64,000 bases of DNA from NCBI RefSeq assembly GCF_049116215.1, contig NZ_JAGDZB010000001.1, forward strand, positions 248,001 to 312,000. The letters run 5' to 3'. The translations under genes were made by a program, and so were the position numbers. Numbering within the stretch: position 1 is the first letter of the stretch; each line of letters starts with the position of its first letter. Positions 34,041 through 42,081 of the stretch are shown here, in pieces. Under the pieces are notes generated by a model. That model saw nothing but the letters and a program-made list of their open reading frames with translations. It was not told the origin of the DNA and made no database searches. This DNA comes from Shimia sp049116215 (GTDB lineage: Bacteria; Pseudomonadota; Alphaproteobacteria; Rhodobacterales; Rhodobacteraceae).

Positions 34041-35300
34041 CTAGGTTTCGATCACGCCACAGAAGCGGATCATGAAGAGGGCGTAAGCCCTCACGGCATC
34101 GAGGTAGGCGTCTATGCAGATGCGTTCCTCAAATGTATGGGCCACGGCGATGTTGCCGGGCGCGCAATATACGGTTGGACAGTCGAGTTGATTGACCCAG
34201 AAAGGGGTCTCTGACCAATAAGGGGCGCCGCCGATGCCTCCGCCGGTGGCACCTGTGTCTTTGAGACTAGATTGCAACATGGCGGCGGCGGGGTGATTGC
34301 GGTCGATCTCAACCGGAGAGCCGCCTTTCGGGTGGTCGCGTCCCGCAGGATAGTCGAAAGAAATTTCGATATATGGGTCAATGTCGGCCCCGCGCACCAC
34401 GTTTTCAAACGCAGCCACCGCGTCGGACAAGTCTTCGCCGGGGCGCAGTTTGCGGATCACGGAGAAACTGCACTCGCCGGGTACAGCGATATAGCCGCCG
34501 CCAGACAGATGGGTCACGAGCACATCAGACGGGCCAACCAAATCATGATGCGGCTGTTGACGCAGCTCTGCACTGTGTTCCCAGACGGCGGACAGGATTT
34601 TATGCGTGGCTTTGAGCGCATCGACGCCCTCATCTGGTGTGCCAAAATAGGCGGATTTGCCGGTGATTTTTACATCCGCGATGAAGAAGCCGATTTGCGC
34701 AGTGTAAACATCCAGCTTGGTGGGCTCGACATAGACGGCGAAGTCAGGCTTCGGAACGGTTCCGGATAAGATGCGCTGAGTGAGATCTTTGGCGCCGGCA
34801 CTGACGCCGGTGCCGACCTCGCCGCTTTCCTCGTCGCCAATGAACGCAAAGCTGAGGTCATTGGCCAGGGTGATGCCAGCGCGATCCAGCAGACGCAGGG
34901 CGCCCAAGGAGGCGCAAATGCCACCTTTCAGATCGCAGGCGCCTCGGCCCCACACATGCCCGTTTACAATGGCGCCGCCAAAGGGGTCGTTGCGCGGATC
35001 GTCTTCCCAGTGATCCGCCCAGCCACGCACATGAACCGTGTCCGTATGCCCGGTGAACATAAGAGTGCGCCCTGGCTCTGGCCGCGCGCCTTTGCGCAGC
35101 CCCCAAATATTGGGACGCCCTGGCAAAAAGTCCCCGGATCGCGGGGCTAATTCCAAACTGGCCATCTGCGTTTGTAGGAACGAAACAAAATTGGCCTCGT
35201 TGCCGGTCACACTTTCATGCCGCAAGGCGGACTGCAGCAGCGCGATATCTGCATCACGGTCCTGACAATCCCGGAGTTTTTGCACCAGCGGATCGCTCAT
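34041..35300 (-). CDS. M20 family metallopeptidase (ArgE/DapE-type deacylase)
   Basis: A 419-residue metal-dependent amidohydrolase. The metal site is visible: FTGHTDTVH with histidine 85, GRGACDLKGGICASLGAL with the bridging aspartate, and FIGDEESGEVGTG with the catalytic and metal glutamates. The family removes acyl groups from amino acids or related amines. It starts MSDPLVQKLRDCQDRDADIA and overlaps the ROK gene by four bases. Placed with an importer and a YhfX-like PLP enzyme, it probably deacylates the imported compound; this is inference. Confidence 0.92.
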   Translation of the reverse strand: MSDPLVQKLRDCQDRDADIALLQSALRHESVTGNEANFVSFLQTQMASLELAPRSGDFLPGRPNIWGLRKGARPEPGRTLMFTGHTDTVHVRGWADHWEDDPRNDPFGGAIVNGHVWGRGACDLKGGICASLGALRLLDRAGITLANDLSFAFIGDEESGEVGTGVSAGAKDLTQRILSGTVPKPDFAVYVEPTKLDVYTAQIGFFIADVKITGKSAYFGTPDEGVDALKATHKILSAVWEHSAELRQQPHHDLVGPSDVLVTHLSGGGYIAVPGECSFSVIRKLRPGEDLSDAVAAFENVVRGADIDPYIEISFDYPAGRDHPKGGSPVEIDRNHPAAAMLQSSLKDTGATGGGIGGAPYWSETPFWVNQLDCPTVYCAPGNIAVAHTFEERICIDAYLDAVRAYALFMIRFCGVIET

Positions 35301-36508
35301 AAGCCAACCTCCTGGAAGGTCTGCAAGGCCGGTGGCGGCACTTGAATTTCCGCACCTTTGAGGCCCCCGGTGAACAGGGCCACATGCAAGCGTGACAGGG
35401 CGATGGAGGTGGCCCCAGCCAACGCGGCGTGGTTGCCTAGAAGGGTGTTTTCAATCGGGATCGCACCGGGGAAACACTGACGCAGTGCAGGTTCAATCAA
35501 TGCGGTCAATTCTTTGCGCGCCCCAATGGAGCCGCCAATCACAACACAAGACGGATCCAGCACGGCGGCGATGGCCCCTATTGCCAAAGCGATGTTTTTT
35601 GCCGCGCGTTGCAAACACGCTTGCGCTGACTCTTCACCAGCCAGAGCGGCATCAAAAATCTGTGGCACGCTCACGGTGGTGCCGGTGAGCTCTTGATAGT
35701 GTGCGATCAAAGCCTGGGTTGCGGAAACACGTTCCAGAGCGCCAACACGCAAGCTTTCCGGATCAAACGGGTCCGCGCCAAACGGCAGATAGCCAACCTC
35801 ACCGGCTGCCCCTGTGGCGCCACGCACCAGATTACCGCCAATCACCAAACCTGCGCCAATACCGGTGCCGATCGACACAAAGACCAAATCATCGCTGTCG
35901 CCACGTTTGGTCATCCAATGCTCGCCGAGTGCGGCCAGGTTCACATCGTTTTCGACAATCACCTCAACACCGACCACCTCTGACAGCGTGCCTGCAAAGT
36001 CGATTTCATCAACACCCGGCACATTCGGCGCAAAGGCAATGGTGCCATCTGGCTGCGGCACACCGGGGACGCCAACAACAACGGTGCGGATCGCGCTTGG
36101 TTCAATCTCATTTTCGGTGGCCAGCTCTCGGATCAGATCGGCAATTTGTGCGGTCACCGCCACGCCCCCGTCTTTGATTGTGGGAGCCACTGTTTCAGCA
36201 ACAACTTCGCCAACCAGATTGCAGACGGCGACGCGCACTTTGGTCCCACCAAGATCAACCGCCGCAACCAAAGCAACACGCGGATTGATTTCATAGACCA
36301 CAGCCCGCCGCCCGACATGTCCTTCGGTCTGTCCGACGGTTTGCACCAACCCGTCGTCTTCCAGCTGCGCCATGATTTCGGAGACCGTTTGCTTTGACAA
36401 GCCGGTCATCTTTGCAATCGACGCCCGAGAGATCGGTGCGTAGCTGGTGATCGCTTGTACAATGGTGCTCATCGACAGTTGTCGGGAGACATTTCCTGAA
36501 AAAGACAC
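35297..36508 (-). CDS. ROK-family transcriptional regulator
   Basis: A 403-residue regulator of the NagC/Mlc/XylR type. A winged helix covers residues 17-70 (PISRASIAKMTGLSKQTVSE). The sugar-kinase-like ROK domain begins AAVDLGGTKVRVAVC near residue 83, with VSIGTGIGAGLVI further on. The zinc-binding CxCGxxGC motif of most ROK proteins is absent; the equivalent region GAAGEVGYLPFGADP has no cysteine. It is first in the six-gene operon, probably repressing or activating it in response to the imported ligand. An inverted repeat just upstream is a candidate self-operator. Confidence 0.93.
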   Translation of the reverse strand: MSFSGNVSRQLSMSTIVQAITSYAPISRASIAKMTGLSKQTVSEIMAQLEDDGLVQTVGQTEGHVGRRAVVYEINPRVALVAAVDLGGTKVRVAVCNLVGEVVAETVAPTIKDGGVAVTAQIADLIRELATENEIEPSAIRTVVVGVPGVPQPDGTIAFAPNVPGVDEIDFAGTLSEVVGVEVIVENDVNLAALGEHWMTKRGDSDDLVFVSIGTGIGAGLVIGGNLVRGATGAAGEVGYLPFGADPFDPESLRVGALERVSATQALIAHYQELTGTTVSVPQIFDAALAGEESAQACLQRAAKNIALAIGAIAAVLDPSCVVIGGSIGARKELTALIEPALRQCFPGAIPIENTLLGNHAALAGATSIALSRLHVALFTGGLKGAEIQVPPPALQTFQEVGL

Positions 36509-36520
36509 GCGGCTTTCCTT

Positions 36521-36543
36521 TAGTTCGGTAACTAGACGAACTA
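36521..36543. promoter_or_regulatory. Inverted repeat upstream of the ROK gene, candidate operator
   Basis: TAGTTCG and CGAACTA form perfect 7-base arms around a nine-base spacer, 12 bases before the ROK start codon. ROK regulators bind palindromes of about this size, so auto-regulation of the operon is likely but unproven. Confidence 0.55.
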
Positions 36544-36818
36544 TTTACGCGGGTCGAATTTCTGTCAACAATTTTAATTGGGGCTTGCTTTCATTGTGAA
36601 CACACGCACCTCAGAGCGTTGTTTTGGCTAGCTAAATCGAAAGCGACGTCTGAGCAGCGCGACAAGGGTACAGAAAAATTAAGACGGAATAGATGTCCTA
36701 AAATTCCGATTTAAGGCCGAATTTGAGGGTGAGAACGCATTTACTCCGTCGAGTCGACGCATTCGCTCTAAGGCATTTTTGCGCCCTGTCACTCAACACT
36801 GCAGGCCGTTTCAAATCT
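36544..36818. other. Gap between the ROK operon and rsmD; nothing recognised
   Basis: AT-richer sequence without a convincing gene, tRNA or terminator. It must hold the promoter of the leftward ROK operon. The rsmD gene points the same way and ends at 36819, so the gap also holds the end of the rsmD transcript. Confidence 0.4.
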
Positions 36819-37388
36819 TCAATTTGAGGACGAAACTTCCACAAAAGTCATCCACGTCTCGCCGTATTTGCGCTGATCCACCTGCGCGAAACCTTCGGGC
36901 GGCACTTGGGGGGTATTTTCTTCCCAAACAATCAAAGCATCGTCGCTGATCCAGCCGTTTTGCACGGCTATGGCCAGAGCTTTCTGACCCATGGATTTGC
37001 CATACGGTGGATCAAGAAAGATGAGGTCATAGGGCGCATCCGGGTTCTGCGCCAGGCGGGTGGCGTCAGCTTTGATCAGTTTCGCGCGTTGGGTGCCACA
37101 GGTTTTGCGGATGTTGTCGCGGATGAGATTGCCCGCAACACGACCGTCATCGACAAATGTCACGGACGTGGCGCCACGTGACACGGCCTCCAGGCCCAAC
37201 GCGCCGGTGCCGGCAAACAGGTCCAGCACACGAGCCTCGGAGATAGGATCGCCCAATTTGCCGCCCTGCAGCACGTTGAACAGACTTTCGCGCACGCGAT
37301 CTGTTGTGGGGCGCAGGTGTTTGCCCTGATCACCTTTGCCAACTGCCGCAAGCGCGATGCCGCGCCATTCTCCGCCAATGATCCGCAT
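36819..37388 (-). CDS. rsmD: 16S rRNA (guanine966-N2)-methyltransferase
   Basis: A 189-residue Rossmann-type methyltransferase that modifies G966 of 16S rRNA. Features: N-terminal MRIIGGEWRGIALA, the SAM loop VLDLFAGTGALGLEAVSRGA around residue 53, and catalytic DPPYGKSMGQKAL near residue 125. Length fits RsmD (about 190-200). It lies 10 bases after the flavoprotein gene upstream, and the two probably share a transcript. Confidence 0.95.
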   Translation of the reverse strand: MRIIGGEWRGIALAAVGKGDQGKHLRPTTDRVRESLFNVLQGGKLGDPISEARVLDLFAGTGALGLEAVSRGATSVTFVDDGRVAGNLIRDNIRKTCGTQRAKLIKADATRLAQNPDAPYDLIFLDPPYGKSMGQKALAIAVQNGWISDDALIVWEENTPQVPPEGFAQVDQRKYGETWMTFVEVSSSN

Positions 37389-37397
37389 GGGAACTCC

Positions 37398-38606
37398 TTA
37401 GAGACGCATCAGGTCTTTGATGTCGGTGTTCATATCCGCCACCATGTCGCGCGACGGGGATTTCCCGCCTTCGATCAGGCGCTTGCCCACCATGTAGTCG
37501 CGCGGGGCGTTCATGGCGTCCACGGCCAGAAGCGTGTCGCCTTGGTAGTACCAGAAGGAGGTGGCCCCTGCGCCGCTGTCACGGGTGACGATGGTGTCAA
37601 AGCCGGTGTTCAGACCCGCGATTTGCAGCTTGACGTCATATTGATCGGACCAGAACCAAGGCTTGGCGACGTAGGTTTTCTTCGCGCCCAAGATGTTTTC
37701 GGCGACCACTTCAGCCTGATCGATGGCGTTGGGCACACTTTCAAGCCGGATGCGGGTACCTTTGTAGGGGAAAGAGGCACAGTCGCCTGCGGACCAGACG
37801 TTGGGCGCGCTGGTACGGCCTTGGTCGTCAGTGGCGATGCCATTGTCGAGCGAGAGGCCTGCAGTCTCGGCCAGCGCGGTGTCGGGGCGGATGCCAACGC
37901 CAACAATCACAAAGTCCACAGCCAGCTCACGGTCTCCGGAGAGCTTGGCAGTGGTCACGCGGCCCTCGCCAGCGAAACCTTCTAGAGCGGTACCTTCGAG
38001 GATCTCAACGCCATGCGCGCTGTGCAGCGCGCGGAAATAATCGCTGGTTTCCTTGGCGGCGACCCGCTGAAGGATGCGATCAGACATTTCCACCAGCGTG
38101 ACTTTCAAACCTTTGGCAGCAGCCACGGCGGCGGCTTCGAGACCGATGTAGCCCCCTCCGACGATCAGCACGTGGCGGTCTTGAACAAACTCGGGCGCCA
38201 TGGCGTCCACGTCGGCGAGGTTGCGCACCGTGTAGACACCTTCGAGATCGCCACCGATAGTGGCGGGCAGGCGAATGGGAGACGCGCCAGTGGTCAGAAC
38301 GAGGTGGTCATAAGAGAGGGTTTCGCTGGGCAGGGAAATTGTTTGTGCCTCGGTGTCGATGGACTTCACGGTCGTGCCGAGGCGAAGGGTGATGTTTTGA
38401 TCCGCGTAATAGCTCTCTGGCCGCAGGTAGAGACGTTCGAGGTCCATTTCCCCCAGCAGGTACTTTTTGGAAAGCGGTGGGCGTTGGTATGGCGGCGCGG
38501 TTTCGGCACCGATCAGGGTGATCTCACCCTCAAAGCCTTTGGCGCGCAATTTGGCCACGCAGGCCGCGCCCGCCTGCCCTGCTCCGATCACAACAACGTG
38601 CGTCAC
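37398..38606 (-). CDS. FAD/NAD-dependent ferredoxin-reductase-type oxidoreductase
   Basis: A 402-residue flavoprotein of the group that includes rubredoxin, putidaredoxin and other ferredoxin reductases. The FAD loop is VVIGAGQAGAACVAKLRAKG at the N-terminus, the NAD loop VLIVGGGYIGLEAAAVAA near residue 147, and GVGIRPDTALAETAGL and SAGDCASFP follow. The C-terminal segment KPWFWSDQYDVKLQIAGL is typical of the reductase C domain. The GTG at 38606, preceded by GGGAGAGTGAC, is preferred over an in-frame ATG seven codons upstream. The electron acceptor is unknown; no ferredoxin or P450 gene is adjacent. Confidence 0.9.
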   Translation of the reverse strand: MTHVVVIGAGQAGAACVAKLRAKGFEGEITLIGAETAPPYQRPPLSKKYLLGEMDLERLYLRPESYYADQNITLRLGTTVKSIDTEAQTISLPSETLSYDHLVLTTGASPIRLPATIGGDLEGVYTVRNLADVDAMAPEFVQDRHVLIVGGGYIGLEAAAVAAAKGLKVTLVEMSDRILQRVAAKETSDYFRALHSAHGVEILEGTALEGFAGEGRVTTAKLSGDRELAVDFVIVGVGIRPDTALAETAGLSLDNGIATDDQGRTSAPNVWSAGDCASFPYKGTRIRLESVPNAIDQAEVVAENILGAKKTYVAKPWFWSDQYDVKLQIAGLNTGFDTIVTRDSGAGATSFWYYQGDTLLAVDAMNAPRDYMVGKRLIEGGKSPSRDMVADMNTDIKDLMRL

Positions 38607-38687
38607 GTCACTCTCCCTCAAACCCATTGTCTTAGCCGTTGGCGAGCCTATATCGCAGGTTCAGGGAAACGCAATGAGAGTATCACT

Positions 38688-39176
38688 ATGAGTATTTCGA
38701 TCGGAGACAAAATCCCCGAAGGCACGCTGATGAAAGTTGGCGGTGAAGGGCCAGAACCGGTGTCGGTGGAAAGCCTGACCAAGGGGCGCAAGGTGGTTTT
38801 GTTTGGCCTGCCGGGCGCATTTACGTCCACCTGCAGCAGCGCACATTTGCCCAGCTTTATGCGCAATGTTGATGCGCTAAAGGACAAAGGCGTGGATGAG
38901 GTGATCTGCGTGTCTGTGAACGATCCGTTTGTGATGGACGCCTGGGACAAGGCCAACAAGGCGGCGGATGCAGGCGTGACTTTGCTGGCGGACCCGACTG
39001 GAGACCTGACCACGGCCATGGGATTGGACTTCAGCGTACCTGCAATTGGGTTTGTGAACCGCTCCAAGCGTTATGCGGCGATGATCGAAGACGGTGAGTT
39101 CAAGATCCTGAACGTCGAAGAGGCGCCAGGCACCTGCGAGATCAGCGCGGGTGAGACCATGGTTGCAGTACTGTAA
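38688..39176 (+). CDS. Peroxiredoxin (Prx5/hybrid type)
   Basis: A 162-residue thiol peroxidase. The peroxidatic cysteine is at about residue 49 in LPGAFTSTCSSAHLPSF, a motif of the Prx5 group with a preceding Pro-Gly-Ala-Phe-Thr-Ser-Thr. A second cysteine near residue 148 (PGTCEISAGE) may resolve it. The ATG at 38688 is preferred over longer open frames upstream that lie opposite the flavoprotein gene. It is divergent from that gene and followed by a terminator. Confidence 0.93.
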   Translation: MSISIGDKIPEGTLMKVGGEGPEPVSVESLTKGRKVVLFGLPGAFTSTCSSAHLPSFMRNVDALKDKGVDEVICVSVNDPFVMDAWDKANKAADAGVTLLADPTGDLTTAMGLDFSVPAIGFVNRSKRYAAMIEDGEFKILNVEEAPGTCEISAGETMVAVL

Positions 39177-39189
39177 GCATATAGAATGA

Positions 39190-39224
39190 GGCCTGACGTG
39201 CTGCGCGAGCGTGTCAGGCCTTTT
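39190..39224 (+). terminator. Intrinsic terminator of the peroxiredoxin gene
   Basis: GGCCTGAC pairs with GTCAGGCC across a 15-base loop and is followed by TTTTCC on the plus strand, 13 bases beyond the stop. Confidence 0.75.
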
Positions 39225-39226
39225 CC

Positions 39227-39529
39227 TTAGGCCTCGCCAAACAACACATCCATTTTGCGTGCCAATTTGGCGTCCAAAGCAGACAGTCCCCCCACGTCAT
39301 GGGTGATTAGGGTCACCTCGACAGTTTTGTAGACGTTGGACCATTCCGGATGATGGTTCCATTTCTCGGCCCAGATGGCGGCCTTAGTCATCCAGCCAAA
39401 GGCTTCCACAAAATTCTCAAACACAAAGGATTTGCGGATCGCATCGCGGTCTTCACAATAAGCCCAGCCACTTTGCAAAAGCGGCTCCATCACCGCATCG
39501 CGCGCGGCCTGACTGAGTTTTTCGGTCAT
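39227..39529 (-). CDS. phhB: 4a-hydroxytetrahydrobiopterin dehydratase
   Basis: A 100-residue pterin-4a-carbinolamine dehydratase, which recycles the pterin cofactor after aromatic amino acid hydroxylation. The active-site motif KWNHHPEWSNVYKTVEVTLI is complete, with the histidines that act in dehydration. No phenylalanine hydroxylase gene is seen nearby, so a moonlighting or stand-alone role is possible. It overlaps the FemAB-like gene by four bases (transcribed together). Confidence 0.93.
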   Translation of the reverse strand: MTEKLSQAARDAVMEPLLQSGWAYCEDRDAIRKSFVFENFVEAFGWMTKAAIWAEKWNHHPEWSNVYKTVEVTLITHDVGGLSALDAKLARKMDVLFGEA

Positions 39530-40713
39530 TCGTGGTCCTCCTCATTGCCGCGTTTGAACGGGCCGTAGCTGGTGAGCACTTCGACGTCTTGGCTAACCGC
39601 CTTCCGCTCCTCCTGCAAATAGCGGTCAATGGCGTCGCGAAAGCCCGGGTCTTGGATCCAGTGCAGTGAGTGGGTTGTCACCGGCAGATAACCACGTGCC
39701 AGTTTGTGCTCTCCCTGTGCGCCCGCCTCCACCGAGCCCAGCCCCTGCGTTATTGCCCAGTCCATCGCCTGATAATAGCACAGTTCGAAGTGCAATGCCG
39801 GATGATGCTCAACACAGCCCCAGTAGCGGCCAAACAAAGTATCACTTCCGATCATGTTCATGGCGCCCGCAACGGGCACACCGTCGCGCTCGGCAAAGAT
39901 CAGAAGCGTGTCGTCGCGCATGGTCTGGTGGAGGTTGTCAAAGAACGCGCGGGTCAGATAGGGCGTGCCCCATTTGCGCGCGCCGGTGTCTTGATAGAAC
40001 CGCCACAGAGCGTCCCAATGGTGCGGTTTGATGTCCTCGCCGGTCAGGCAGGTGATGGTGCCGCCAAAGGCTTGGGCTTGGGCGCGTTCTTTGCGGATGT
40101 TTTTGCGTTTGCGGGAGGAGAGCGCCGCGAGGAAGGCGTCAAAGTTATCATAGCTATCGTTGAGCCAGTGAAACTGTTGCCCTGTACGATGGAGCAGGCC
40201 CATCTCCTGACCGTTCTGCGCCTCTTTTTCGGTGCAAAAGGTGATGTGCGCACCGCTCAACCCATTGTCGGTTCCCACCTGCACCATGCCTTGCACCAGA
40301 GCCGATTGACCGGTGGCCTCCCAGCCCGGACGGGTTAACAGGCGGCGACCTGTGACCGGGGAAAACGGTACAGCGGTTTGCAGTTTCGGGTAGTAACGCC
40401 CGCCGGCCTGTTCGTAGGCGTGGGCCCAGTTGTGGTCAAAGACGTATTCACCCTGACTGTGTTGTTTGATGTACATCGGCGCCACGGCGATAACCTCGCC
40501 CCCTGCCTTAGCAGTCAGGTGGCGAGGCAGCCAGCCGGTGCCAGAGCCAACACTGCCACTCTCTTCAAGTGCGCGTAAAAAGCGGTGGGTGACAAAAGGG
40601 TTTTCTGCGCGACCGGTACCCCTGGGAGAAGGATCGGCGCAGGCATCCCAATCGGCCGCAGACACAGTCTCCAGCGACTGATGCAATGTGATTTCGATGG
40701 GATCCCCGTCCAT
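39526..40713 (-). CDS. FemAB-like/GNAT acyltransferase (COG3146 type)
   Basis: A 395-residue protein of the family annotated as FemAB-like or peptidogalycan biosynthesis. It contains SSRKRKNIRKERAQAQAFGG near residue 196, then DTLLIFAERDGVPVAGAMN and the block FELCYYQAMDWAI and GSVEAGAQGEHKLARGYLP, diagnostic of this family. The reaction is unknown. The ATG at 40713 follows AAGGAGGCGCGC, which rules out an in-frame extension to 40974. Downstream it overlaps phhB. Confidence 0.88.
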   Translation of the reverse strand: MDGDPIEITLHQSLETVSAADWDACADPSPRGTGRAENPFVTHRFLRALEESGSVGSGTGWLPRHLTAKAGGEVIAVAPMYIKQHSQGEYVFDHNWAHAYEQAGGRYYPKLQTAVPFSPVTGRRLLTRPGWEATGQSALVQGMVQVGTDNGLSGAHITFCTEKEAQNGQEMGLLHRTGQQFHWLNDSYDNFDAFLAALSSRKRKNIRKERAQAQAFGGTITCLTGEDIKPHHWDALWRFYQDTGARKWGTPYLTRAFFDNLHQTMRDDTLLIFAERDGVPVAGAMNMIGSDTLFGRYWGCVEHHPALHFELCYYQAMDWAITQGLGSVEAGAQGEHKLARGYLPVTTHSLHWIQDPGFRDAIDRYLQEERKAVSQDVEVLTSYGPFKRGNEEDHE

Positions 40714-40786
40714 GCGCGCCTCCTTGATGGTAGTGTACCTGCTACGCTGTAGGGCGCGAGACAAATCACTTTTAAGGCAGCCAATT

Positions 40787-41545
40787 CTAGCCGCCCTTTG
40801 GCACATAGCCCTCAAAAGTGACGTTATCGACAATACTGCGCGCCTCTTGCTCCTGTTCCCCGGACGTGACGGTCCAGCAGAGGACTGAGGCACCCTGCGC
40901 TTTGATCCTCGCGACCTCAGGCGATTGCAGATCGTCCACGCTGTGACTGATAAAGCAGGCACCAACCGCGTCATAATCCGGAATGGACTTCAGACGCGTC
41001 CGAACCGTTTCGGGCAACAGGGGCCATCCGTCAGCATGGAACGGATCAGTGGTCAATCCGCGCGGTACCTCAGGCGCAAGATCTCGCAGGACAGCGACGC
41101 TGTGGGGGTTGAAGGCCATAAAAGCCAGTGGTCCGTCATAGCCTTGCACAGCTTGTGTCGCTGACGCTTCCAGATCACCGACGTTGGGGCCCATGATGCC
41201 GTCTTGATCTTTGAATTCGATCAGCAGCGGCACGCGGCCAGCCACCAGGTCCAACACTTCGGCAAAGGTTGGGATGCCTTCCTCCCCGCCAATCAACGAA
41301 ATCGCGCCCAGCGCCGCAGCAGTGTGCTGACGCACGGCGCCCTTGGCTTTCGCCAAACGTTGCAATTGGTAGTCATGGAATGCCATGGCCACCCCGTCTA
41401 ACGACAGTTGCAGGTCAATTTCAATGCCAAAGCCCTGCGCAATAGCGGCCTCAATCGCCGCCCGGCTGTTTTCCGGGCGGCCATCGTTGACATCATGCAA
41501 GGCCCGATGCGCAATGGGCGCATCCAAGAACCGTTTGTCGAGCAT
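40787..41545 (-). CDS. Glycerophosphodiester phosphodiesterase family protein
   Basis: A 252-residue TIM-barrel enzyme that cleaves glycerophosphodiesters to glycerol-3-phosphate and an alcohol. The N-terminal catalytic segment reads IAHRALHD in place of the usual AHRG, followed by PENSRAAIEAAIAQGFGIEI and GVAMAFHDYQLQRLA, which hold the metal-binding glutamates and histidine. No signal peptide is seen, so it is cytosolic (UgpQ type). It lies directly after the RidA-type gene, whose stop codon is adjacent. Confidence 0.92.
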   Translation of the reverse strand: MLDKRFLDAPIAHRALHDVNDGRPENSRAAIEAAIAQGFGIEIDLQLSLDGVAMAFHDYQLQRLAKAKGAVRQHTAAALGAISLIGGEEGIPTFAEVLDLVAGRVPLLIEFKDQDGIMGPNVGDLEASATQAVQGYDGPLAFMAFNPHSVAVLRDLAPEVPRGLTTDPFHADGWPLLPETVRTRLKSIPDYDAVGACFISHSVDDLQSPEVARIKAQGASVLCWTVTSGEQEQEARSIVDNVTFEGYVPKGG

Positions 41546-42007
41546 TTAGGAGATCTGGAAGATGCCTTCGATTTCCACTGCCACGCCAAATGGCAGCGAA
41601 CCAGCAGAAACCGCGGAACGGGCATGACGCCCTTTGTCACCCAGCACCTCAACCATGAAGTCGGACGCGCCGTTGATGACTTTTGGCTGATCGGTGAACT
41701 CTGGTGTGGAGTTCACAAAGCCCACAAGCTTGACCACTTGAACAAGGCGATCGATGTCGCCACCACAGGCAGCTTTCAGTGCCGCAAGAAGGCCGACGGC
41801 ACAGGTTTGTGCTGCAGCCACACCTTCTTCGGTGGTCAGGTCCGCGCCGACTTTACCGGTGGTGAAACCTGCTTCGGTCATCGAGATTTGGCCGGAGACA
41901 TAGACCATGTCGCCCACAACCACATAGGGGACGTAGTTGGCCGCCGGAGCGGCCATGTCCGGCAGAGTAATTCCCAGTTCTTTCAGGCGTGCTTCAATCG
42001 CGCTCAT
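41546..42007 (-). CDS. RidA family protein
   Basis: A 153-residue RidA/YjgF-type protein. It resembles the larger subgroup with LDM-like start MSAIEARLKELGITLPDMAA, then YVSGQISMTEAG, and the conserved end HARSAVSAGSLPFGVAVEIE containing the arginine that binds carboxylate ligands. Members deaminate reactive enamines and imines formed by PLP enzymes; some act on other small acids. The ATG at 42007 follows GGAGAGCACGTG. It is one base from the GDPD gene. Confidence 0.92.
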   Translation of the reverse strand: MSAIEARLKELGITLPDMAAPAANYVPYVVVGDMVYVSGQISMTEAGFTTGKVGADLTTEEGVAAAQTCAVGLLAALKAACGGDIDRLVQVVKLVGFVNSTPEFTDQPKVINGASDFMVEVLGDKGRHARSAVSAGSLPFGVAVEIEGIFQIS

Positions 42008-42081
42008 CACGTGCTCTCCATATGCGATGTTTGCGGCGACGCTAGTCCGCAAAATCGCATTTGAAAAGCGGGAAATGCAGG

